A DNA stretch of 64,000 bases from Amycolatopsis pittospori (GTDB taxonomy: Bacteria > Actinomycetota > Actinomycetes > Mycobacteriales > Pseudonocardiaceae). The DNA lies in assembly GCF_013870525.1 (NCBI RefSeq), contig NZ_JACBXD010000037.1, positions 1 to 64,000 of the forward strand. Reading direction: 5' to 3'. Below, piece by piece: positions 36,301 to 48,300 of this stretch. The notes under the pieces were generated by a model. The model had not been told where the DNA came from. It did not search any database and saw only the letters and a list, made by a program, of their open reading frames with translations. Position 1 is the stretch's first letter, and each line of letters opens with the position of its first letter. A program made the translations under genes and the position numbers.

Positions 36301-39300
36301 TGCTGGGCGGCGACAGCATTTCGTCCATCGCCGTGTCGAGCCGCGCGCGCCGGGCGGGCTTCGAACTGAGCCCGAAGGACGTCTTCGAACTCCGGACCCC
36401 CGCCGCGCTCGCCGCCTCCTTCACCCAGGCCGAGCCGGGACCGGTGGCCGATGCCGAGGGTGTCGGCGCCGTCCCGCTTCTGCCCGAGGTCCTCCGCCTC
36501 CGGGAACTGGGTTCCGCGGCGCAGCCCGAGTCGGTGGTGCTGAGCACGCCGTCCGGTGCCGACGTCGAGACGCTCGCGGCGGCCCTGCAACTGGTCCTCG
36601 ACCATCACGACGGTCTGCGTCTCCGGTTGTCGCGGGTCGCTTCGGTGCTGTGGTCGCTCGAAACACGTCCACAAGGGACGGTCTCGGCCGCGGACCTGCT
36701 CCGCCGCGCCACCGATTCGCAGGAAGCGGAGTACGAGGCCGCCGTCGACCGGCTGGTCGACACGCTGTTGCAGGCGGTCTGGTTCGACGCCGGTGACGAG
36801 CCGGGCAGGCTCCTCCTGATCGCACACCCGGTTCTGCTCGACGCGCGAAGCTGGACGAGGCTGGCGGCCGATCTCGCCGCCGCCTGGCGGGCCGTGACCG
36901 GCGGCAGGGCTCCCGTATTCGCTCCTGTCGGGACGTCGCTGCGGACCATCGCTCGCCGGATCACCGAAGGCGCGCAGGATCCCGCGCTGCTCGGCGAGAT
37001 CGAACACTGGACCGAGACCCTGGCGCCCGGCGCCTACGCGGTTCCCGTGACCGGCGTGATGACCGACCGCACGATCAGTCTGTCCACTGAGGACACTCGG
37101 GCGCTGGTCGAGGCGCTGCCGTCCTCGGCGCACGGAGACGTGACCGACGTCCTCCTGGCAGCGCTCAAGTCCGCCGTCGAGGGTGACCTCCTCGTCGACG
37201 TCCATGCCCGGGTAAACGATCTCCCGGACACGATCGGCGCGCTCACCTCGGCGCATCCGGTGCGGATCAGCGCCACCGGCGAGCCGCCGTCGCTGCTCAA
37301 GGCGGTCAAGGAGACCGTGCGCGAGGTCCCCGGCGGATACGGGCTCCTGCGTTACCTCAACGCCCAGACCGCGTCGCTGTTCGCCGGGTTCGCGCGGCCG
37401 GGGATCGCGCTGCGATACGACGGCCGAGTCCCGGCCGGCGCGGGGGAGTGGCAGGTCGCCGGACGTCCGGCGGTGCCGCCGCCCGGTGACCACGTCCTGC
37501 GGATCGGGGCCGTCTGCGAGGACACCGAAGCCGGGCCGAGGCTGACGGCGACGTTCGCGGGGCCTGCCGACGCCGTCGCGCTCGCGGACCGCTGGGTCGC
37601 CGCACTGACCGAACTCGCGACGGCTCGCACCGGCGAGGACGTGGGTCTCACGCCGTCCGACCTCGAACTGGTGTCGCTGACCCAGGAGGAGATCGACCGC
37701 GTCGAACGGTCGAGCCCCGTGCCGGTGGCCGACGTCTGGCCGCTGTCGCCGTTGCAGGAAGGCCTGTTCTTCCACTCCAGCTACAACTCGGACCGCGTCG
37801 ACATCTACACGATCCAGGAGGCGATCGACTTCGATCACCGCCTGGACGCCGAGCGCCTCCGGTCGGCGGTGTCCGCGCTGCTCCGCCGGATCCCGAGCCT
37901 CGGGGCCGGGTTCACCAGCGAAGGACTGCGCGGCCCGGTGCAGTTCGTCGCCGCCGCGGTCGAACCCCCACTGTCCGAAGTGGACCTCTCGGAGCTGTCC
38001 GAAGAGGAACGGCGAACACGCTTGGCAGAACTGATGGCCGAGGACCGCGCGACGCGCTTCGACCTCGGCGCCCCGCCGCTGTTCCGGCTCAAGCTGGTGC
38101 GGCTCGGGGACGGGCGCGACCGTGTCGTGCTGAACCGGCATCTGCTGTTGTGGGACGGCTGGTCGGCGTGGTTGTTCATCGAGCAGCTGTTCGAGCTGTA
38201 CGACCTCGGCGGGGACGACCGGAGTCTGCCCAGCCCCGGGTCCTATGTGGACTTCCTGCGCTGGCTGGACCGGCAGGACATCGAAGTCGCCACGAGTGCG
38301 TGGCGCGAGGCGCTGTCCGGGCTCGCCGAGCCGACCGTCGTCGGGCCGGAAGGCCAGGATCTGGTCCCGGCCACCCCGGTCGACCTCGACACGGTCCTGT
38401 CCGGCGACCTCAGCCGCAGGCTTCGGGACCAGGCGCGACGGCACGGGCTGACCGTCAACTCCGTGCTCAACGCCGCCTGGGGCCTGGTCCTGTCGACCAT
38501 GACCGGCCGCCACGACGTCGTCTTCGGCGCCGCCGTCGCGGGCAGGCCAGCCGCCGTACCCGACATCGAGAACACCATCGGCCTGTTCCTCAACACCGTG
38601 CCCACCCGGATCCGGCTCGACCCGGCCGAACCGGTCCTGGACATGGTGCGGCGGCTGCAGTCCGAGCGGATGGACCTGACGCCGTACGAGTTCATGAGCC
38701 TCGGCGTCCTGCAGCGGGAAGCCGGGCATCGCGTCTTATTCGACACGCTCTTCGTGCTGCGCAACGCCGACGGTGACGAGCGCCGCGACGGGCTTCGTCA
38801 CCGGCACGGCATCACCGACCTGCTCAACATCGACGCGACCCACTACCCACTGACGCTCGTGGTGACCCCGGGCGAGGAAATGCGGTTCACGCTGTCCTAC
38901 CGGGACGACGTGATCGACGCGGCCGGTGCCGCTTCGGTGCTGGACCGGTTCACCTCGCTGGTCGAACAGCTCATCGACGATCCGGCGAAACCGGTCGGCG
39001 CGCTCGCGACGGTGTCCACCGAGGACCGTGCCGCGCTGGAGGCGGGCTGGGCCGAAGCCGAGCATCCGGTGATCGAGGACACGATCGCGGATCTGCTCGC
39101 CGTCCAGGCGGAACGGACTCCCGACGCGACCGCCCTGGTGTTCGGCGCGGAACAACTGACCTACGCCGAACTCGACGCGCGGATCAACCGGATGGCGCGG
39201 CTGCTACTGGCCAAGGGCGCCGCGCCGGAGCAGGTGATCGCGCTCGGTCTGCCGCGTTCGATCGACATGGTCGTCGCCCTGTTCGCGGTGCTGCGGACCG

Positions 39301-42300
39301 GCGCGGCCTACCTGCCGCTGGAACTGGACTACCCGGCCGACCGGCTCGCGGTGATGCTGGAGGACGCGGCACCGCTGTGTCTCGTGTCCACCAAGGACGT
39401 CTCGGCGACGCTTCCCGAGGCCACGCCGCGGGTCCTGGTCGACGAGCACGAGGACAGGGCGTTCGACGACGGCCCGATCTCCGACGCCGAGCGCCCGCTG
39501 TTCGCGCGAGGCCGCGCGGACCGTATGGAGCACCCGGCGTACGTCATCTACACGTCCGGCTCGACCGGCAAGCCCAAGGGCGTCGTCACGCCGTACCGCG
39601 GCCTGACGAACATGCAGCTCAACCACCAGGGCGCGATCTTCGCCCCGGCCATCGCGTCGGCGGGCGGACGGCGCCTGCGGATCGCGCACACCGTGTCGTT
39701 CGCCTTCGACATGTCCTGGGAAGAGCTGCTGTGGCTCGTCGAGGGGCACGAGGTCCACGTCTGCGACGAGGAACTGCGGCGGGACGCGCGGGCGCTCGTG
39801 GCCTACTGCGACGAGCACGAGGTCGACGTCATCAACGTGACGCCGACGTACGCCCACCTGCTGATCGAAGAAGGACTACTGGACGGGCACCGGCCCGCGC
39901 TCGTGCTGCTGGGCGGCGAGGCGGTCTCGGAGTCGGTGTGGAACCGGCTGCGCGACACCGACGGCACCTACGGCTACAACCTGTACGGCCCCACCGAGTA
40001 CACGATCAACACCCTCGGCGGCGGCACGACCGACAGTGACACCCCGACCGTCGGAATGCCGATCTGGAACACCCGCGCGTACATCGTCGACGCCTGGCTC
40101 CGGCCCGTCCCGGACGGTGTCGCGGGTGAGCTCTACATCGCGGGGGAGGGACTCGCCCGGGGCTATCTCGGACGTCCCGGCCTGACCGCCGAACGGTTCG
40201 TCGCGGATCCGTTCGCCACCGGGGGCGGGCGGATGTACCGCACCGGCGACCTCGTACGCCGTCGCCCGGACGGGAACCTCGACTTCCTCGGCCGCACCGA
40301 CGACCAGGTCAAGATCCGCGGCTACCGCGTCGAACTCGGCGAGATCGAGACCGCGCTGAGCCGGAACCCGGAGGTCGCGCAGGCGGCCGTCATCGCGCGG
40401 CCCGACCCGTCGGCGCCCGGCCTGCAACGGCTCGTCGGCTACGTCGTCCCGGCCGAACTGAGCGGGGACGCGCGGGCAGAGGCGGAGGCCGACCAGGTCG
40501 GCGAATGGCGGCAGATCTATTCCGACGAGTACACCGAGATCCCGACAGCGCTGTTCACCGAGGACTTCGCGGGCTGGGACTCCAGCTACGACGGCGACCC
40601 GATCCCGCTGGAGCATATGCGGGAATGGCGGCGGGCCACCGTCGAGCGGATCGCCGAACTGAAGCCGGAGCGAGTGCTGGAGATCGGCGTCGGCACCGGT
40701 CTGCTGATGGGGCAGATCGCGCCGCTGGTGCGGGAGTACTGGGGTACCGACCTCGCCGCGCCGGTGATCGCGAAGCTGAACCGGGAACTGGAGCAGGATC
40801 CGGCGCTGGCGGCCAAGGTGAACCTGCGCGCCCAGCCGGCGCATGTGTTCGACGGCCTGCCCGCCGGCCGCTTCGACACCATCGTGATCAACTCCGTCAT
40901 CCAGTACTTCCCGAGCGTGGACTACCTGACCGACGTCATCACGAAGGCGATCGGCCTGCTCGCCCCCGGCGGCGCGCTTTTCGTCGGCGACGTGCGGAAC
41001 CTGCGGCTGGCGCGGTCGTTCCACACCGCGATCCAGCTCACCCGCGCCGACGCGACGTCCGACGTCGCCCAGCTGCGGCGGGCGATCGAACGCGGCGCCG
41101 CCCTGGAGAAGGAACTGCTGATCGATCCGGACTACTTCACCGCGCTCGCCCGGCGACTGCCGGATGTCGCCGCGCAGGTCCGGATCAAACGTGCCCGCCT
41201 GCACAACGAGCTGAGCCGGTACCGCTACGACGCGGTCCTGGTCAAGGAACCCGCCGAGACCCTGTCGGTCGCGCGGGCACCGCGTCTGACGTGGGACTCG
41301 GTGGGCTCGCTCGCGTCGCTGGAACGTCATCTCGCGGACGCGGAGACGCTGCGGGTGAGCCGGATCCCGGACGCACGGCAGGCGTCGGAGGTCGAGGCGA
41401 TGCGGGCACTGGACGCCGGTGCCCCGCTCATCGACGTCCTCGAACGCTTCCGTGCCACCGGTGGCGGTGTCGAGCCGGAGGAAGTGCACGAACTAGGCGC
41501 CCGGCTCGGGTTCCGGGTGCACTGCACCTGGTCGGCCGACGGCGCCTTCGACGCGGTGTTCGTCCACGACGGACAGCCGGACGCACTGGTCACCGGGGTG
41601 CATCAGCCGGTTTCGGTCGGTACGAACCTGACCAAGTACGCCACGAGCCCGACGTCGGCCCGCGGTGGCGGTGAGCTGGTGCAACGTCTGCGGGACCGGC
41701 TCAAGACGGAACTGCCGGACTACATGGTCCCGGCCGCGTTCGTCACCCTCGGCGCCCTGCCGCTGACGGACAACGGCAAGCTCAACGTACGGGCGCTGCC
41801 GGACGCCGATCCGGCCGTGCGGCTCACCGAGAGCCGTCCGGCGGAGACCGTCGAGGAAGAGACGCTGTGCGCGCTCTTCGCCGAGGTCCTCGGGCTGGAC
41901 GGCGTCGGTGTCGAGGACGACTTCTTCGATCTGGGCGGCCATTCGCTGCTCGCGACCCGGCTGATCAGCCGGGCGCGGACCGAACTCGGGGCCGAACTGG
42001 CCATCCGCGATCTGTTCGAGGCGCCGACGGTCGCCGAACTGGCCGCCCGCGCGGGCGGCGGCGAACCCGCGCGGCCGGCGGTAGTCCGGGTGGAGCGCCC
42101 GGACCGGGTCCCGCTTTCGTCGGCTCAGCGCAGTCTCTGGCTGGTCGACCGGATGGAACCGAACGCGGTCGCGTACAACTTCCCGCTGACGTTCCGGCTC
42201 CGCGGCCGCCTCGATCTCGTAGCCCTGCGGGCCGCGCTGGGCGACGTGCTCGGCAGGCACGAGGTTCTGCGGACGGTGTTCGTCGAGCACGACGGCGAGC

Positions 42301-45300
42301 CCTACCAGCACGTTCTCGACGCGCCGGAGATCCCGTTCACCGTCGAGGACTGTGACGAGGCCGGACTGGACGCCCGCGTCGCCGAACTCTCGCGGACGCC
42401 GTTCGACCTGGCGCGGGAGATCCCGGTCCGGTTGCGGGTTCTGCGGCTCGGCGCCGAGGACCAGGTGATCTCGCTCGTCCTGCACCACGTCGCGACCGAC
42501 GAATGGTCCGACCGCCCGTTCCTGGGCGACCTGACCTCGGCGTATCACGCGCGCCTCGCCGGATCGAGTCCGGTGTGGACGGACCTGCCCGTCCAGTACG
42601 CCGACTTCGCTTTGTGGCAGAAGGACTTCCTCGACCAGCGCGGCGCCGCACAGGTCACGTTCTGGGCGGACTCCCTGCGTGGCGCTCCGGACGAGCTGAC
42701 GCTGCCCCTGGACCGGCCGCGGCCGCTCCGCCCGACCGGCCGGGGTGGGAAGGCCAAGTCGCCGCTGCCCGCCACGTTGTCGGCGGCGGTGCGCGACCTG
42801 GCCGCCGGGTCCGGGGCGAGTCCGTTCATGGTGCTGCAGGCGGCGGTCGCCGTGCTGCTGCACCGGACCGGCGCCGGCGACGACATCCCGTTGGGTGCCC
42901 CGATCGCCGGGCGCACCGACGCGGCACTCGACGACCTCGTCGGCTTCTTCGTGAACACCCTGGTGCTGCGCACCGATCTCTCCGGCGAGCCGACGTTCGC
43001 CGAACTGCTCGATCGCGTGCGCGAGGCCGACCTCGCCGCGTTCTCGCACGGTGATCTGCCGTTCGAGCGCGTCGTCGAGGAACTGAACCCGCCCCGGAGG
43101 CCGGGCCGTACTCCGCTGTTCCAGGTGATGGTGGGCTACCACCGGCAGAGCGGTGCCCACGACGTGCTCGGCCTGCCCGCCGAGTGGTTCGAGATGGACA
43201 CCGGCATGGCCAAGTTCGACCTGCATTTCACGATGGTCGACGACGAGCACACCGCCACGCTGATGCTGGAGTACGCCGAAGACCTCGCCGACGCGGCGAC
43301 CGCCGGGCGGCTGCTCACCCGGCTCACGTCCGTCCTGGAGCAGGTCACCGCCGAGCCGGACCGGCCGGTCGCCGCGCTCGACGTCCTCGTCGGGGACGAG
43401 CTCGCGCGGGTGACCGAGTGGAACAGCACTGCTCGCGAGGTGCCGGTCGCGACGCTGCCGGAGCTGTTCGAGGCTCAGGTGGCGCGGACTCCGGATGCCC
43501 CCGCGTTGGTGTTCGAGGGCACCGAGCTCTCCTACGCGGAATTCGATGCGCGGGCGAACCAGCTGGCCCGGTGGCTGGTCGAGCAGGGCGTGGGCGCGGA
43601 GTCGGTCGTCGCGGTGTCGTTGCCGCGGTCGATCGAGCTGGTCGTGGCCTTGTACGCGGTGCACAAGGCGGGTGGCGCCTACTTGCCGATCGATCGCGAC
43701 TACCCGGCCGATCGCATCGCGTTCATGCTCGAAGACGCGGCTCCCGCCGTCGTCATCGACACCTTCCCCGAACTCGACGGCTACTCCGGTGCGAATCTTG
43801 ACCGGGTCGTCGATCCGGGTGCTCCGGCGTACGTGATCTATACGTCGGGTTCGACCGGTCGTCCCAAGGGCGTTGTCGTGCCCCATTCCGGCATCGTGAA
43901 CCGTCTACTGTGGATGCAGGACAAGTACGGCCTGACCGCCGATGATCGGGTTCTGCAGAAGACGCCGTCGAGTTTCGATGTGTCGGTGTGGGAGTTCTTC
44001 TGGCCGCTCGTCACCGGCGCGACGCTGGTGGTCGCCGAACCCGAAGGCCACAAGGACCCGGTCTACCTGGCCGAGCTGATCCGCGCCGCCCGGATCACGA
44101 CCGTCCACTTCGTCCCGTCGATGCTGGCCCTGTTCCTGGAGACACCGGCCGCGGCCGGCTGCACCGGCCTCCGTCGCGTCCTCTGCAGTGGCGAGGCATT
44201 GCCTTCCGGCCTCGCCCGCAGGTTCGCCGACGTCCTCGGCGACGGTCTGCACAACCTCTACGGCCCGACAGAGGCTTCGGTCGACGTCACCGCCTGGCCC
44301 GCCGGTGCGGAGACGACACCGTCCGTCCCGATCGGACGTCCGGTGTGGAACACGCGCACCTACGTACTGGACGCGCGGCTCAACCCGGTTCCGCCGGGTG
44401 TCCCCGGTGAGCTCTACCTCGCCGGAGTCCAGCTCGCTCGCGGATACCTCGCCCGGCCTGGGCTGACCGCCGAGCGGTTCGTGGCGAACCCGTTCACCGC
44501 GGGGGAGCGGATGTACCGCACCGGCGACCTCGCCCGCTGGTCCGGCGAGGGCGTGCTGGAGTTCCTGGGCCGAGTCGACGACCAGGTCAAGATCCGCGGC
44601 TTCCGGGTCGAACTCGGTGAGGTCGAGGCGGCCTTGACCGCTTCCGGGTCCGTCACGCGTGCCGTGGTCGTGGCCCGGGAAGACCGGTTGGTGGCTTACG
44701 TCGTCGGGTCCGACAGCGGCCTGCGGACGGAGGTGGCCGCGAAGCTGCCCGAGCATATGGTGCCGTCGGCGATCGTCGTCCTCGACGAGATCCCGCTGAC
44801 CCCGAACGGCAAGATCGACCGTAAAGCTCTCCCTTCACCCGAGTTCGCGACCGTTGAAGGCCGTGAACCGCGGAACGCGCGCGAAGTGGCGTTGTGCGCG
44901 CTCTTCGCTGACGTGCTCGGTGTGGAGAGTGTCGGGATCGATGACGACTTCTTCGCGCTCGGCGGGCATTCGCTGCTGGTGATGCGGCTGGTCAGCCGGA
45001 TCACCGCCGGTCTCGACGCGGGAGTGTCGGTCCGCGACGTGTTCGACGCGCCCACAGTGGCGGCCCTGGCCGAGCGGCTCGCGGCACCGTCGGCCCGTCC
45101 GGCCCTGACCGCCGGGCAGCGGCCCGAGGTGCTGCCGCTTTCGCCCGCGCAGCAACGGTTGTGGTTCCTGTACCAGCTCGAGGGGAGCACGCCGACCTAT
45201 AACATCCCGCTCGCCTGGCGTTTGCACGGCGAACTGGATGCCGATGCCTTGCGTGCGGCCATCGGTGACGTCGTGGAGCGGCACGAGACGCTGCGGACCG

Positions 45301-48300
45301 TGTTCGTCGAGGAGGAAGGTGTTGCGTCGCAGCATGTTCTCGCCGATGCGCGGCCGGACGTCACGTTCGTGGCCGCCGAAGACCTCCCAGCCCAGCTGTC
45401 CGCCGAAGCCGGGCGCGGGTTCGCACTCGACGAGGACCTTCCGATCCGGGTGACGGTCTTCGCCGTCTCACCGCGAGAGCACGTCCTGCTGCTGGTGCTG
45501 CACCACGTGGCGACGGACGAGTGGTCGCGCGGACCGCTGATGAACGACCTCGCGACGGCCTACGCGGCTCGGCTCGCCAACGAGACTCCACAATGGACAA
45601 AACTCCCGGTCCAGTACGCGGACTACGCGTTGTGGCAGCGCGAACTACTGGAATCGACGTCAGCCGGACAGCTCGAGTTCTGGCGGGACGCGTTGGCCGG
45701 ATTGCCGGACGAGCTGACCCTGCCCACCGACCGTCCGCGTCCGGCCGAGGCGAGTCACCGCGGCGGCCTGGTCACCTTCCCGATCGATGACGTGCTCACC
45801 GGACGTCTGCGCGAGGTGGCGCGACGGCACGACGTCAGCATGTTCATGCTGGCCCAGGCCGCGGTCGCCGCGTTGCTGCACCGGCTCGGCGCCGGGGACG
45901 ACATCCCGCTCGGTGCCCCGAGTTCCGGCCGCACCGACGAACGGCTGGAGTCGCTGGTCGGCTTCTTCGTGAACTCGCTGGTGTTGCGGACCGATCTGTC
46001 CGGCGACCCGGCGTTCGGCGACCTGCTGGCGCGCGTGCGCGCGGCGGACCTGGCCGCCTTCGAGCATCAGGAGCTGCCGTTCGAGCGCCTGGTCGACGCG
46101 GTCAACCCGGAACGGTCGCTGGCACGGCACCCGTTGTTCCAGGTGATGGTGGTCTACCTGCCCGAGTCCGGCGAAGGCCTGGAGCTGCCCGGGCTGCGGG
46201 CGGACCGAGAGGACTTCGCGCAGGGCATCGCCAAGTTCGACCTCGAATTCGCGTTCCTGGAGAACACGAACGGGATCTCGGGTGCGATCGAGTACAGCGC
46301 CGACCTGTTCGACCACGCCACGGCCGAGGCGTTCGCGCGGCGGCTGGTCGCCGTCCTGGACCAGGTGGCCGTCGATCCCGGGATCACTGTCGGCGCGCTC
46401 GACGTCGTCGACGAGGACGAGCGCGCGCTGCTCGAACGCTGGAACGACACCACGCACGACGTCCCGGCGACGACGCTGCCGGAGCTGTTCGAGGCTCAGG
46501 TGGCACGGACTCCGGATGCTCCCGCGTTGGTGTTCGAGGACTCCACGCTGTCCTACGCGGAGCTGAACGAGCGGGCGAATCGCCTGGCCCGATGGCTGGT
46601 CGAGCAGGGCGTGGGCGCGGAGTCGATCGTCGCGGTGTCGCTGCCGAGGTCGCTTGAACTGGTCGTCGCGTTGTACGCCGTCCACAAGGCCGGTGGCGCC
46701 TACCTGCCGCTCGACACGGACTATCCGGCCGACCGGCTGGCGTTCATGCTCGAAGACGCTTCCCCCACGGTAGTTCTCGACACCCTTCCCGCTCTCGACG
46801 GCTACTCCGGTGCGGATCTGGGCCGGACGGTCGATCCGTCCGCTCCGGCGTACGTGATCTATACGTCGGGTTCGACAGGACGTCCGAAGGGCGTGGTGGT
46901 GCCCCACAAGGGCATCGTGAACCGCCTGCTGTGGATGCAGGACGAGTACGGCCTGACCGCCGATGATCGGGTTCTGCAGAAGACGCCGTCGAGTTTCGAT
47001 GTGTCGGTGTGGGAGTTCTTCTGGCCGCTCGTCGCCGGCGCGACCCTGGTGGTCGCCAAACCGGACGGCCACCGCGATCCGCGCTACCTCCAGGAGCTGA
47101 TCCGGGACCAGCGGATCACGACGCTGCATTTCGTCCCCTCGATGCTCCAGGCGTTCCTCGCGGAGGAGCCGCGGTGGCACGGCGTCCGCCGGGTCCTGTG
47201 CAGCGGCGAGGCACTGCCGCCGGAACTGGCCGCCCGCGTGGACGTGCCGCTGCACAACCTCTACGGGCCTACGGAAGCTTCGGTGGACGTGACCTCGTGG
47301 GAGGTCGTCGACGACACCGTCCCCATCGGGCGTCCGGTGTGGAACACCCGCACCTATGTGCTGGACGCACGGCTGAACCCGGTCCCGCCCGGTGTCGCGG
47401 GCGAGCTCTATCTCGCGGGCACGCAACTCGCGCGGGGCTACCTCGGTCGCGCCGGTTTGACGGCCGAACGGTTCATCGCGAACCCGTTCACCGCGGGGGA
47501 GCGGATGTACCGCACCGGTGACCTGGCCCGATGGCGTGCCGACGGGGCGCTCGAATACCTCGGCCGCGCCGACGACCAGATCAAGCTGCGCGGGTTCCGG
47601 ATCGAACTCGGCGAGATCGAATCCGTGCTGTCCCGGCGAGTTCCGGCCCGGGTGCTCCTGCGCGAAGGCAGGCTCGTCGCCTACCTCGCCGGCCAGGCCG
47701 ACGTCGAGGAGGCACGACGTCTCGCCGAGACCGCGTTGCCGGAGTACATGGTGCCGTCGGCGTTCGTGGTGGTGGACGAGTTCCCGCTGACCCCCAACGG
47801 GAAGCTCGACCGCAAGGCGCTGCCCGCCCCGGACTTCGCGGAGGCAGTCTCCGACGACACGCCGCGTACCGAACGGGAAGAACTGCTCGCCTCGCTCGTG
47901 GCCGGCGTCCTGGGACTGGGGAAGGTCGGTATCCACGACGACTTCTTCCGTCTCGGCGGCGACAGCATCGTCGCGATGCAGTTGGTCGGCCGGGTGCGGG
48001 GAGCGGGTCTGCTGCTCAGTCCTCGGGACGTGTTCCGGCACCGGACCGTCGCGGCACTGGCCGAGGCCTGCTCGGTCAGGCTCGACGCGCCGGCCTCGTC
48101 CAGCGGTAAGCCGCTGGTGGAACTCGACGCTGCCGAACGCGCCGAGATCCTCGAAGCGGCACCGGATACGGCCGAGGTCTGGCCGCTGACGCCGTTGCAG
48201 TCCGGGTTGCTCTTCCACGCGACGATGGACGGCGACGGACCGGACGTCTACACGGTTCAGGTCGCCTTCGACCTGGAAGGGCCGCTCGACCCGGAGCGGT

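Noticed and set aside
30255..38729. Very long open frame on the minus strand opposite NRPS modules 1-3
   Set aside because: It mirrors the NRPS codons in a GC-rich genome where antisense stops are rare. The translation is low-complexity, rich in Arg/Gly/Asp/Gln, with no domain motif.
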